A stretch of 64,000 nt of DNA from Bin103 sp965243555 (GTDB taxonomy: Bacteria; Spirochaetota; Spirochaetia; SZUA-6; Bin103), in NCBI GenBank assembly GCA_965243555.1, contig OZ251575.1:3782001-3846000 (forward strand), given 5' to 3'. Shown piece after piece: positions 1 to 8,827 of the stretch. The notes under the pieces are model-generated. The model did no database searches and was not told where the DNA came from. It saw only the letters and a list, made by a program, of their open reading frames with translations. How positions within the stretch are numbered: the first letter of the stretch is position 1; each line of letters opens with the position of its first letter. A program made the translations under genes and the position numbers.

Positions 1-2
1 AA

Positions 3-749
3 ATCTACGGCGCTCAGGTAGCCGGCCATCCGCTGATCTCGCTGGCTCAGGCCAACGAGTCGTTTTCGCAGGAGTCGATTCTGCCGCTGGTGAGTCTGCT
101 GGAACATCTCTGCGGCGCCGGCGCCGCAGCCGCGCTGGAACGGGCCGGCATCTTCTTCTCGCAGGAGCAGCAGGCGGAAATCACCGCCCAGTTCCTGAGC
201 GCCGCCTCCCGCGAGGTGGGCGCGCATCAGTTCCGGGCCGACGAGTTCACCGCCATGCTGCGCACGTTCGGGAACCCGGCGCAGGCGCGGCAGGTCTACC
301 TCGATCACTTCTTCGACCTGGCGGGCCTCCGCCGCCGCGCCGCCCGCAGCTATTGCGCGTTGCGTGACTTCACCATTCCGGGGCTGGCGGAGCGCAACGC
401 CGAGGGCGTCCTCCGCTTCCTGTTCTCGAAACACGTGCTGCGCGCGGAGCTTGTCTTCAGTGCGCTGCACGCCCCGTTTCTCGCGGCCGCGGCCCGCGCC
501 GGCTACGCCGACGACTCGCGGCGCCGCGAACGGCGCGGGCAGCGTGCCCGCCGGGAAGCCGCCCCGTCAGCCGCCGAGCAAGCGCGCCGGGCACTGGGGC
601 TGGGGCCGGGGCCGCTCACCCCGGAGCGGCTGAAGTCCCGCTACAAGCAGTTGATGAAGCGGTTCCACCCCGACGTCAACCCGCACGGCCTGCGCCGCTG
701 CCAGGAAATCACCGTCGCCTACTCCACCCTCGCAGCCGCCGAGCTATAG
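3..749 (+). CDS. J-domain protein, 5' end outside window
   Basis: The reading frame is open from base 3, so the gene begins upstream of the window; a GTG at 90 is only an internal candidate start. About 248 residues are visible. The last 55 or so residues form a J-domain: a basic helix II (RYKQLMKRFHPDV) containing the diagnostic HPD tripeptide and then helix III ending in AYSTL. J-domains stimulate the ATPase of Hsp70 (DnaK), so the likely role is a specialised co-chaperone. The N-terminal 180 residues are helical and arginine/alanine rich and I do not recognise them. The stop lies 5 bp before the next gene on the same strand, so the two are probably co-transcribed. J-domain family assignment is firm; substrate and partner are unknown. 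Confidence 0.75.
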   Translation: MYGAQVAGHPLISLAQANESFSQESILPLVSLLEHLCGAGAAAALERAGIFFSQEQQAEITAQFLSAASREVGAHQFRADEFTAMLRTFGNPAQARQVYLDHFFDLAGLRRRAARSYCALRDFTIPGLAERNAEGVLRFLFSKHVLRAELVFSALHAPFLAAAARAGYADDSRRRERRGQRARREAAPSAAEQARRALGLGPGPLTPERLKSRYKQLMKRFHPDVNPHGLRRCQEITVAYSTLAAAEL

Positions 750-754
750 CGAAC

Positions 755-3637
755 GTGACCCGGCGCAAGAAACTGATTGAAGTAGCGCTGCCGCTCGACG
801 CCATCAACGCCGCCGCGGCGCGCGAGAAGTCGATCCGCCGCGGCCACCCCAGCACCCTGCATCTGTGGTGGGCGCGGCGCCCGCTGGCCGCCGCCCGCGC
901 CGTGATCTTCGCACAGATGGTCGACGATCCCTCCAGTCAGCCGGAGCTGTTCCCGACCGAGCAGGAACAGGACGCGGAGCGCCGCAGGCTGTTTGAGTTG
1001 ATCGAGAAACTGGTCAGGTGGGAGAACACCACCAACGAGGATCTGCTGCAGCAGGCACGTGAGAAGATACGCGCGAGTTGGCGGCGTACCTGCGCCGACC
1101 ACGCCGACCATCCGCGTGCGGCCGAGCTGTTCAACCCGGAGCGCCTGCCGGCGTTCCACGACCCGTTCGCCGGCGGCGGCGCGCTACCGCTGGAGGCGCA
1201 ACGGCTCGGTTTGGAGGCGCACGCCAGCGACCTCAATCCGGTGGCGGTGCTGATCAACAAGGCGATGATCGAGATTCCTCCCAAGTTCGCCGGGCGCCCG
1301 CCGGTGAACCCGGAGGCGCGGTCGGACGGAGCGTTGGTCGCCGGCCGTGAGTGGAAGGGGGCGCGGGGGCTGGCGGAGGACGTGCGCCACTACGGGCGCT
1401 GGATGCGGGACGAGGCGGAGCGGCGCATCGGCCATCGGTATCCCAAGATCGCGGTTACCGATGAGATGGTGCGCGAGCGCCCGGACTTGCGGCGCTACGC
1501 GGGGCGGGAGTTGACCGTGATCGCGTGGCTGTGGGCGCGCACGGTGCGGAGTCCGAACCCGGCGTTCGGGACGATAGAGGTGCCGCTGATCTCGACCTTC
1601 ATGCTGTCCACCAAAAGGGGTAAGGAGGCATACGTCGACCCGGTGGTCGATACCGACGGCTATCGGTTCGCGGTCAAGGTCGGCCCTCCGCCGGCCGGCG
1701 CGAAGGCAGGCACCAGCGCCGGCAAGCGGCACGGGTTCTATTGCCTGGTTTCTAATGTTCCGATCACGTATGACTACATCCGGGGCGAAGGTCAGGCGGG
1801 GCGTATGGGCGCACGGCTCATGGCCATCGTCGCCGAGGGTGATCGTGGACGGGTCTACCTCGCGCCCACTGCCGAACACGAAGAAGCCGCCCGAAAGGCG
1901 CAGCCGGAGTGGCAGCCGGACCTTCGACTTGAGGGGAAGTCGCGCCAAAGCGTATCGAACTACGGCATCGACACCGTCGGCGATCTGTTTACGCCCCGGC
2001 AGCTCGTCGCGCTGACCACGTTTTGCGATCTGGTAACCGAGGCGCGCGGCCGCATCCGGCACGACGCAGAAACTGCCGGCGTGCCCGACGACAGGCGGCC
2101 CCTCCACTCCGGCGGCAACCTGGCAACGGCCTACGCCGAGGCGCTGGGGACCTATCTGGAGTTTGCGCAGAGCAAGGCATGCAATCGCAACACGAGCCTG
2201 TGTCTATGGGAGCACAGAATGGATCGGCTCGTCGCCACCTTCGGTCGTCAAGCGTTGCCAATGGTCTGGGACTATGCTGAAACAAACCCTCTGGCCGGAG
2301 CCGGCGGCGATTTCTTCGGCACCGTCCAATCGGTGTGCGAGGTAATCGAGAAGCAATTCAACTCATCAATACCTGGCCGCGTCTTCCAGGATGACGCGGT
2401 CACGCAGACGTCGTCAGTAGACAAGATCATCTCGACTGACCCGCCGTACTACGACAACATCGGTTACGCTGATCTATCCGACTTCTTCTACGTCTGGCTG
2501 CGACGCTCGTTGAGATCGGTGTTTCCAGAGCTGTTTCCAACGATCGTCGTCCCGAAGGCGGACGAGTTGGTCGCCACGCCCTATCGCCACGCCACCAAGG
2601 ATCAAGCCGAAGCGTTCTTCATGGGCGGCATGAAACGGGCGCTGAGCCAGTTGTCTCGGCAAGCCCTTCCCGCATTTCCAACGACGATCTATTACGCATT
2701 CAAGCAGTCTGAGAAGAAGACCGATAGCGGCGGTATCGGGAATACCGGATGGGAGACGTTCCTGGAGGCGGTAGGGGAAGCCGGGTTTATGGTATCCGGC
2801 ACTTGGCCGATGCGGACCGAGCAACCCAAGGGGCTACGCGCGTTCCAACAGAACGCGCTCGCGTCCAGCATCGTGCTGGTGTGCCGGCGGAGACCTGCGG
2901 ATGCTCCGCGCGCGCCGCGCCGGATTTTTCGGGACGCGCTGGAGGCGGAGCTGCCGGCGGCGCTGGTCCATCTGCAGCGCGCCAACATCGCCCCCGTCGA
3001 CTTGGCGCAGGCGGCCATCGGGCCGGGCATGGCGATCTTTACCCGCTACGCCGCGGTGCTCGACCCCAACACCGGCAGGCGCATCACCGTTGGCGAGGCG
3101 CTATCCTTCATCAACAGAGCCCTGGACGAGATACTGACCGCGCAGGAGGGGAGTTTCGACACCGACAGCCGCTGGGCGCTGGCCTGGTTCGACCAGCACG
3201 GCTTCGAGGCCGGCGAGTACGGCAGCGCGGAGACCTTGGCCACCGCCAAGAACACCAGCGTCAACGGTATGGTGCGGGCCGGCATCATCCACGCGCAGGC
3301 GGGGCGGGTGCGGCTGCTGCGGCCGCGGGAACTGCCCGCCGACTGGGACCCGGCGGCGGACGACCGCCTCACGACCTGGGAGGTGGTGCACCACATGATC
3401 CGCGCCCTGGAGCAGCTCGGGGAGGTCAAGACGGCGGCACTGCTGCGCCGGCTCGGCGGAGCGGCCGAAGGCGCGCGCGAACTCTGCTACCGGCTGTATA
3501 CGATATGCGAGCGCAAGCAGCGCGCGGCCGAGGCGCTGGACTACAACGGGCTGGTGCAGGCCTGGCCGGAGCTCCGCACTCTGTCCCTGTCGGATGAGCT
3601 GATGAGCCAGACCGAGATGTCACTCAATGCCGATTAG
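755..3637 (+). CDS. DUF1156-type adenine-specific DNA methylase
   Basis: A 960-residue protein that probably methylates adenine N6 in DNA using S-adenosylmethionine. The N-terminus has the DUF1156 signature (PLDAINAAAAREKSIRRGHPS, split here as PLDAINAAAA and REKSIRRGHP, then LHLWWARRPLAAARA). The SAM-binding motif DPFAGGG lies near residue 135 with the acidic SDLNP strand after it, and the catalytic DPPYYDN motif is near residue 561. This order and the large insert between them are usual for the family. It follows the J-domain gene by 5 bp. Related methylases are found in phage-defence loci beside DUF499 ATPases and helicases; no such partner is visible downstream, though one could lie upstream of the window. 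Methylase identity is confident; defence role is inference. Confidence 0.85.
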   Translation: MTRRKKLIEVALPLDAINAAAAREKSIRRGHPSTLHLWWARRPLAAARAVIFAQMVDDPSSQPELFPTEQEQDAERRRLFELIEKLVRWENTTNEDLLQQAREKIRASWRRTCADHADHPRAAELFNPERLPAFHDPFAGGGALPLEAQRLGLEAHASDLNPVAVLINKAMIEIPPKFAGRPPVNPEARSDGALVAGREWKGARGLAEDVRHYGRWMRDEAERRIGHRYPKIAVTDEMVRERPDLRRYAGRELTVIAWLWARTVRSPNPAFGTIEVPLISTFMLSTKRGKEAYVDPVVDTDGYRFAVKVGPPPAGAKAGTSAGKRHGFYCLVSNVPITYDYIRGEGQAGRMGARLMAIVAEGDRGRVYLAPTAEHEEAARKAQPEWQPDLRLEGKSRQSVSNYGIDTVGDLFTPRQLVALTTFCDLVTEARGRIRHDAETAGVPDDRRPLHSGGNLATAYAEALGTYLEFAQSKACNRNTSLCLWEHRMDRLVATFGRQALPMVWDYAETNPLAGAGGDFFGTVQSVCEVIEKQFNSSIPGRVFQDDAVTQTSSVDKIISTDPPYYDNIGYADLSDFFYVWLRRSLRSVFPELFPTIVVPKADELVATPYRHATKDQAEAFFMGGMKRALSQLSRQALPAFPTTIYYAFKQSEKKTDSGGIGNTGWETFLEAVGEAGFMVSGTWPMRTEQPKGLRAFQQNALASSIVLVCRRRPADAPRAPRRIFRDALEAELPAALVHLQRANIAPVDLAQAAIGPGMAIFTRYAAVLDPNTGRRITVGEALSFINRALDEILTAQEGSFDTDSRWALAWFDQHGFEAGEYGSAETLATAKNTSVNGMVRAGIIHAQAGRVRLLRPRELPADWDPAADDRLTTWEVVHHMIRALEQLGEVKTAALLRRLGGAAEGARELCYRLYTICERKQRAAEALDYNGLVQAWPELRTLSLSDELMSQTEMSLNAD

Positions 3638-3658
3638 CTGCGCCGCGCCGGAGCGCAG
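3638..3658. terminator. Possible shared terminator hairpin
   Basis: CTGCGC and GCGCAG pair around a 9-nt loop directly between the convergent stops at 3637 (plus) and 3662 (minus). There is no T tract, so factor-independent termination is uncertain. Confidence 0.3.
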
Positions 3659-3661
3659 GAA

Positions 3662-5281
3662 TCACCCGTAGCCGGCACCGGCCACGGAGCGCGGTTCCGC
3701 GATCCGTTGGCGTACGTCAGCGGCAACTTCGAGTACTTCCGCAGGGGCGCGAACCGCCTCGCCGGCACGCAGGCGCACGGCAATGATGAGCGGGGCCAGC
3801 GCGGCCGCCTTCTCCGGTTCGGCGCGCAGGATTGCAACTACTTCGCTCTCGGGAACGCCGGCGGCGAGCAGGAGGGACACTCCCTTGGTGACCGGCGCGA
3901 CGGCCTCCGGGTCGGGAGCGAGCGCGGCGTACAGGGAGCGAAACTCGTCAGTTGCAGCGGTGCCCCTTCCCCTGGCAGCGTGCCCGGCCATCCTGTCGTA
4001 CGGTGCCTTCCACGCGGCTGCCGCCCACCCGTCGCCGCTTCCCTCCCGAATCTCGTTCGACCGTTGAGCCGCGCTCTTGAGCGTATCGGCGAGTTCCCGC
4101 GCTACGGAGTCGCTGTAGAACTCCGTCATGAAGCGGAGCAGGTTTGTTACGATGGCAGCTTCGTCACGCTCCCGCCGGAGCTTGTAATAGATGCTGTAGA
4201 GGCGCTGCGCGACGGTGTATAGCCGCTGCGAGCCGGCCGGCCTCCGGAGCACGGCTCCGCGGTTGACGAGCCTGCCGAGCATGGTGGATACCGGGCGGAT
4301 GTCCAGGCGGGCGCGCGCGGCGATCTCTCCGGCCGTCGACGGTTGCCACAGGTCGATCAGGGCGAGGTACACGCGGCGCTCGGTCTTGCCGATGGTTTCC
4401 AGGTGGCCGCGAAAGTACTCGGTGTGATCGTCGATCAGCCTCACCAAGTGCTCCATCAGTTGGCGAATGGAACGATGTAGTGAGAATTCGGCGGCGATCA
4501 CCAGGAGCCGCGGGTCACCGCCGGTGAGGATTTCCAAGGGTCTGATCTCGTGCTCGCTTATCTCGTCGCCGCTGAGTGCCTGCCACAGGCGTCGGCACTG
4601 AGCCGTATCCAGTGGCCGCAAACCGATTACCCGAAACATCTCAAAGAATGGCTCGCGGGCGTCGTCCAGAGCCTCGAATCGACTGGTAGCGGTGGCAAGC
4701 AGGATCACCTGGGGTTCCGTCTGTAGCGTCTTACGCAGTTTCCACCCGAAGTCGTCGTCCACGTTGCCGCATAGCGCTTGCATGTTTTCCACCATGAGGA
4801 CGAGCCGCTTTCCGAGCCGCTCGGCGACATCGAGGACGGCGACCCGGGCACGCTCATCGAGTTCTCGCTCCCGCCAGCGACTGGCGAGGTCAGCATGCGT
4901 GGCCCGCAGGTTCAGCGCGAGATCACGATCCTGACTGTTCACGGCCAGGGCAAGGTGGAACAGCGCGTCCAGCCAGAAGTCGGCCGCGCTGAAAATCTCA
5001 TGGCTTTCTTCCATAAACCGGACCGGTAGCAGATGCGCGGCCAGTTCGGCGTCGGTGCGTAACTCGGCGGCCACCCGCGCGAGGAGCATCGTCTTGCCAC
5101 GCCCTCGCGGAGCGACGATCAGCGTATGCTGACAGGACTCGGCATCGACGTTGCGGCGCAGGATGTCGAGTACCGCGTTGAGCTCTTTACGGCGGACTAC
5201 GAATTGCTCAATGACGTCGCCGTCCGACTGGAACGTTCCGGGATTGAACGCACGGACGGCCCGACCATACATCCCACTCAT
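3662..5281 (-). CDS. AAA+ ATPase with C-terminal winged helix
   Basis: A 539-residue cytoplasmic ATPase. Walker A is APRGRGKT at about residues 57-64, Walker B is LVLMVENM near 160, and a sensor-like ILLATATSR strand follows near 193. Residues about 300-345 form a winged helix-turn-helix (STAGEIAARARL, then a recognition-helix region and a basic wing), as in Orc1/Cdc6-like and archaeal-type predicted ATPases. The combination suggests an ATP-driven DNA-binding regulator or a STAND-like sensor. It converges on the DUF1156 methylase gene. Its ATG overlaps the stop of a 46-codon fragment (5278-5418) by ATGA, so it is translated from the same mRNA. Function beyond ATP and DNA binding is not known. 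Confidence 0.7.
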   Translation of the reverse strand: MSGMYGRAVRAFNPGTFQSDGDVIEQFVVRRKELNAVLDILRRNVDAESCQHTLIVAPRGRGKTMLLARVAAELRTDAELAAHLLPVRFMEESHEIFSAADFWLDALFHLALAVNSQDRDLALNLRATHADLASRWRERELDERARVAVLDVAERLGKRLVLMVENMQALCGNVDDDFGWKLRKTLQTEPQVILLATATSRFEALDDAREPFFEMFRVIGLRPLDTAQCRRLWQALSGDEISEHEIRPLEILTGGDPRLLVIAAEFSLHRSIRQLMEHLVRLIDDHTEYFRGHLETIGKTERRVYLALIDLWQPSTAGEIAARARLDIRPVSTMLGRLVNRGAVLRRPAGSQRLYTVAQRLYSIYYKLRRERDEAAIVTNLLRFMTEFYSDSVARELADTLKSAAQRSNEIREGSGDGWAAAAWKAPYDRMAGHAARGRGTAATDEFRSLYAALAPDPEAVAPVTKGVSLLLAAGVPESEVVAILRAEPEKAAALAPLIIAVRLRAGEAVRAPAEVLEVAADVRQRIAEPRSVAGAGYG

Positions 5282-5418
5282 CGACCGTGTCTCCTACGAC
5301 GCTGCCCGGACAACAACACGTGGTTGCCGGCGCGCACCTGCACATCGAGTACCCGCAACTCCCGTACGCGGTCGAAGAAGTCAACGCCGCTCACCCAGCG
5401 GCCGGTAGCAGATTCCAC
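5278..5418 (-). pseudogene. Truncated N-terminus of a second AAA-type ATPase
   Basis: A 46-codon frame starts at GTG 5418 behind a good ribosome site (GGAGG, 7-nt spacing). Its product contains GVDFFDRVRELRVL and then NHVLLSGQRR, which is the standard start of archaeal-type ATPases (xDFFGRExELxxL...GxHvLLxGQRRxGKT). The frame breaks exactly where the Walker lysine should be, ending RRRHGR at a TGA that overlaps the ATG of the 539-residue ATPase. It is therefore a fragment, either a decayed gene or a leader peptide that now serves translational coupling. Not listed by ordinary ORF length cut-offs. Confidence 0.55.
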
Positions 5419-5702
5419 TGTCAGGCCTCCTGATCGAATACATAATAGTGGACGACGATCCTGTTGTCAACAACTTGGTGGACAACGACTTAGTTACGGT
5501 AGCGAGACTTACCGCTACGTTTGACTTAAGTGTAATATATAATGAGATAAAACGCTATAAAGGTGGCTGCCGTGCACACGTCTCAGCCTGGATAATCGCC
5601 AAGCAGACTGGACTGGCGCTACTCGGCGATCTGCGGCTACCCCGACAGCTTCCGAGCGGCAGCACGGCCGTAGCGCTTCCGGCAGCGGCGCCGGGCGGCC
5701 GA
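5419..5702. other. AT-rich intergenic region with inverted repeats
   Basis: About 280 bp between divergent genes, locally much richer in A/T (5490-5570) than the rest of the window. It holds inverted repeats GTTGTC...GACAAC (about 5464-5486) and GTAGCG...CGCTAC (about 5499-5518), and a TATAAT hexamer at 5538-5543. It probably carries the promoter and operator of the minus-strand ATPase pair. A plus-strand frame at 5448-5705 has no ribosome site and no family resemblance, and I do not accept it as a gene. Confidence 0.4.
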
Positions 5703-5713
5703 TAAGGTGAGTG

Positions 5714-6397
5714 ATGGAAGGCCGGCCCACGATCGGGGAGCTGCGGGAGCGGTCGCTGCACGCAGGGCTCAAGGCTTGGTATGCCCTGCCCCGCGACGGC
5801 GTCGAGGTACCGGTCGACCGGTACGTCATTGATCTGGTGCGCCGCGGCACCCTGATCGAGATCCAGACCCGCGGCTTCGCCAAGCTCAATCGCAAGTTGA
5901 CCCGGCTGGCGAGCGCGCATCGCGTGCGCTTGGTGTTTCCGATCGCGCGCCGCAAGTGGATCGTGACCACCGCCGCGGACGGCAGCGTGCTGCGCCGCCG
6001 GCTGTCGCCGAAGCGGGGTTCCTACCGTGACCTGTTCGCGGAGATGATGCGCATTCCGCACCTGATGAGCAGCCCCAACTTCACGCTGGAGGCGCTGCTG
6101 GTGGAGGTGGAGGAGCTGCGTTGCGCGGACGGCCGCGGCAGTTGGCGGCGCCGGGGCGTCAGCGTCGTGGACACCCGCTTGCTGGAAGTGCGCAGCCGGC
6201 GCCGCTTTCGGACGCCCGGCGATCTGGCGCGGCTGCTGCCGCCGCGTCTGGAGGAGCCGTTCACCAACCGCTGCTTGGCCGCCGCGGCAAGCATGTCCCC
6301 GGCCGCGGCCGGCGAAATGACCTACACCCTGCGGCGCATGGGTACGCTTGCCGTGGTGGGGCGCCGCAGCCGAGCGTACCTGTTCGCCCGAACCTGA
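5714..6397 (+). CDS. Unknown protein with nuclease-like core
   Basis: A 227-residue protein I cannot name. Residues about 30-85 contain VPVDRYVIDLV, then LIEIQTRGF, then KLNRKL and a hydrophobic VRLVFPIA strand. The D ... E-x-Q ... K spacing resembles the PD-(D/E)XK nuclease core in its E-x-Q variant; this is inference from pattern only. The C-terminal third (FRTPGDLARLLPPRL, then FTNRCLAAAA) looks like a helix-turn-helix. I start at ATG 5714 rather than GTG 5711: a TAAGGT -10-like hexamer ends 5 nt before it, as in other apparently leaderless genes here, and the same bases also offer a weak AAGG ribosome site. Confidence 0.55.
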   Translation: MEGRPTIGELRERSLHAGLKAWYALPRDGVEVPVDRYVIDLVRRGTLIEIQTRGFAKLNRKLTRLASAHRVRLVFPIARRKWIVTTAADGSVLRRRLSPKRGSYRDLFAEMMRIPHLMSSPNFTLEALLVEVEELRCADGRGSWRRRGVSVVDTRLLEVRSRRRFRTPGDLARLLPPRLEEPFTNRCLAAAASMSPAAAGEMTYTLRRMGTLAVVGRRSRAYLFART

Positions 6398-6407
6398 CCC
6401 GCCGCGC

Positions 6408-7037
6408 TTAGAATCCGGGCGACCAGATGGTGGACAGCGACAGCACGAACCCCGGCAGGACCTCTTCGCCGCTTACGGACGCCGGCCGCTCAAGACGCTC
6501 CGCGCCGCCGGCGCGATAGACGGTGACGCTCCGCCGGTCCGGGTCGATCAACCATCCCAATCGAGCGCCGTTCTTCCGGTATTCCTCCATCTTCCGTTCC
6601 AGGGCGGTGCGGGAATCGGAAGGCGACATCAGCTCGAGTACAAAGTCAGGGCACAGCGGCAGGAAGCCCTGCCGCTCCGCGGGCGCAAGGCCAGCAAGCC
6701 GCTCCCGCCGGACCCATGCCACGTCCGGCGACCGTACCGCGCCGCCGGGAAGTTCGAAGCCGGTTGAGGAGTCGAATGCAACGCCCGAGCCGTCGTCGTC
6801 CGCCCAGCGATGGACCGTGGCGAGCAAGTGGCCGCTCCGCGCTCCGGTCTCTCCGCCCGTCGGCGCCATGATCGTTATCCCTCCTCCGGCGTTGCGCTCA
6901 ATCCGCACGTCCCGATTCAGTTGACAGAATTCAAAGAACTGCTCCCGCGTGAACTCGATTGCCGGCTGCAGTTGCAGCTCCAACGGGGTCGTCCCCCGCG
7001 GCGCCACAGTAGCGAGCGGCTCTTCTGTTGCGACCAT
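6408..7037 (-). CDS. Uma2-family endonuclease (DUF820)
   Basis: A 209-residue protein of the Uma2/DUF820 group, a PD-(D/E)XK nuclease fold common in multiple copies in cyanobacteria and some spirochaetes. It begins after a variable region with FTREQFFEFCQLN, and contains the family hallmarks SPDVAWV (about residue 103), PDFVLELMSPSD (about 130) and the basic helix KMEEYRKNGARLGWLIDP. The acidic residues of SPD and LEL plus the helix lysine would form the active site. Length is normal for the family. Substrate is unknown; many are domesticated transposon-linked nucleases. A TAACGT hexamer ends 6 nt upstream of the ATG, with no Shine-Dalgarno sequence, suggesting a leaderless mRNA. Divergent from the YWTD lipoprotein. 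Confidence 0.85.
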   Translation of the reverse strand: MVATEEPLATVAPRGTTPLELQLQPAIEFTREQFFEFCQLNRDVRIERNAGGGITIMAPTGGETGARSGHLLATVHRWADDDGSGVAFDSSTGFELPGGAVRSPDVAWVRRERLAGLAPAERQGFLPLCPDFVLELMSPSDSRTALERKMEEYRKNGARLGWLIDPDRRSVTVYRAGGAERLERPASVSGEEVLPGFVLSLSTIWSPGF

Positions 7038-7143
7038 ACGCGCACGTTACCCCACAACTCCGGAGTCGATCAACACATCGGGCGGTGGGTGGTGTTGCGT
7101 TGCGGCGTTGCGGCGGCGCGGCGACGGCCCTATGCTGGCGCGC

Positions 7144-8811
7144 GTGAACAGGAACGTAGCGCGGGGGCAACGGCTGCTCCTCCTCCTGGCGGTTGGGCTG
7201 GTCGGCGCGGGGTGCGCGCGGGTGACGCCGATTCCCGAGGCGCGGGCGCCGTCGCCGGCGCGCATTTACTGGACGGACGCCGGCAGTAACACGATTCAGC
7301 GCGCCGGACTGGACGGGTCCGGGGTCGAAACCGTGGTGCCGCATGGACTGGGCGAACCCTACGGCATTGGCGTGGCGGTGGCCGGCGGCAAGTTGTATTG
7401 GGCCGAGTGGGGCGTCGGCATCCGGCGCGCGGGGCTGGACGGCGCCAACGTCGAGACCCTGGTGGCCACGCCCCGGCCCAACGGGATCGCACTCGATGCC
7501 GCGCGCGGCAAGCTGTACTGGACCGAATACGACACCGACTCGATCCGGCGTGCCGACCTGGACGGCTCCGGCGTCGAAGACCTGGTGACCAGCCTGCTCG
7601 GCAATCCGTTCGGCATCGCGCTCGACGCCGCCGCCGGCAAGATGTACTGGACCGACGCCGGCACGCAGAAGGTGCAGCGCGCCGATCTGAACGGTTCGGA
7701 CGTCGAGGACCTGGTGATCACCGGACTCGAGAATCCGCGCGGCATCGCCGTGGACGCGGCGGCGGGCAAGCTCTACTGGACCGATCGCGGCAGCGACAAG
7801 ATTCAACGCGCCAACCTGGACGGTTCCGGCGTCGAGGACGTGGTTTCGGAATCTCCATCCGGGTCCAATCGGGACGGCATCGCCCTGGACGTGGCGGCCG
7901 GCAAGATGTACTGGACCGAACGCTTTCTGGGCAAGATTCAACGCGCCAACCTGGATGGCACCGCCGTCGAGGACGTGGTGACCGAGGCGCAGGAGCCCTA
8001 CGAGCTCGCGCTGGACACCGCCAACGGCAAGCTGTACTGGACCGACCTGACCGCCGGCATCCTGCGCGCCGACCTGGACGGCGGCGGGGTCGAGGCGGTG
8101 GTAAGGCCCGGCCTGGAAGACCCGCGCGGCGTCGCGCTGGACGTTGGCGGCGGCAAGGTCTACGCGGCCGACGCCGGCGCTGACCGCATCCGGCGCTTCG
8201 ACCTGAGCGGAGCGGCCGGCGCGGAACTCGCGATTCCGGGGTTGTCGGCACCGTACGCGGTCGCGCTGGACACCGGCGCCGGCAAGATCTACTGGACGGA
8301 GTCGGCGACCGCCACCGCCGCCGCGGACCGCATCCGGCGCGCCGGCCTGGATGGCTCGAACGCGGAGACGCTGGTGACCGAGGGCCTGCGGTATCCGCGC
8401 GGCATCGCCCTGGACACGGCGGCCGGCAAGATGTACTGGGTGGACGCGGGGACGCGGAAGATACAGCGCGCCAACCTGGACGGTTCGGGCGTCGAGGACT
8501 TGGTGACCGCCGGATTGGCCGACCCGCAGGGCATCGCCGTCGATCCGGCCGGCGGCAAGATCTACTGGACCGACCGCCGCACCGACCGCATTCAGCGCGC
8601 CAACCTGGACGGCTCCGGCGTTGAAACCCTGGTGACCGCCGGGCTGTCGAATCCCCAGGGAATCGCCCTGGACTTGGCGGACCGCAAGATGTACTGGACC
8701 GACTGGGGTACCCGCAAGATCCAACGCGCCAACCTGGACGGCTCCGGCGTCCAAGACGTGGTAACGGCCGGCCTGCGCACCCCGTGGGCAGTCGCCCTCT
8801 ACCGCCCCTGA
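7144..8811 (+). CDS. Lipoprotein with twelve YWTD beta-propeller repeats
   Basis: About 555 residues. A basic n-region and leucine-rich stretch end in the lipobox VGAGC, so the protein is a lipoprotein facing the periplasm or outside. The remainder is twelve repeats of about 42-45 residues, each with a YWTD-like strand, IQRANLDGSG and VEDLV, then a GIA(L/V)D strand. This is the LDL-receptor class B repeat; six make one propeller, so the protein should fold as two six-bladed propellers. One repeat (near 8160) has YAAD and one (near 8290) carries a four- to six-residue insertion. I prefer GTG 7144 over ATG 7132: TATGCT (7131-7136) overlaps the ATG and is well placed as a -10 for a leaderless start. 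Probable role: surface protein or ligand binding. Confidence 0.85.
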   Translation: MNRNVARGQRLLLLLAVGLVGAGCARVTPIPEARAPSPARIYWTDAGSNTIQRAGLDGSGVETVVPHGLGEPYGIGVAVAGGKLYWAEWGVGIRRAGLDGANVETLVATPRPNGIALDAARGKLYWTEYDTDSIRRADLDGSGVEDLVTSLLGNPFGIALDAAAGKMYWTDAGTQKVQRADLNGSDVEDLVITGLENPRGIAVDAAAGKLYWTDRGSDKIQRANLDGSGVEDVVSESPSGSNRDGIALDVAAGKMYWTERFLGKIQRANLDGTAVEDVVTEAQEPYELALDTANGKLYWTDLTAGILRADLDGGGVEAVVRPGLEDPRGVALDVGGGKVYAADAGADRIRRFDLSGAAGAELAIPGLSAPYAVALDTGAGKIYWTESATATAAADRIRRAGLDGSNAETLVTEGLRYPRGIALDTAAGKMYWVDAGTRKIQRANLDGSGVEDLVTAGLADPQGIAVDPAGGKIYWTDRRTDRIQRANLDGSGVETLVTAGLSNPQGIALDLADRKMYWTDWGTRKIQRANLDGSGVQDVVTAGLRTPWAVALYRP

Positions 8812-8827
8812 GAAAGCCAGCCGCCGT

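Noticed and set aside
5521..5543. TTGACT and TATAAT as a plus-strand promoter
   Set aside because: The spacer is only 11 bp, too short for a normal sigma-70 promoter.
5448..5705. 85-codon plus-strand frame in the AT-rich gap
   Set aside because: No ribosome site, half of it lies in the likely promoter region, and it resembles no family.
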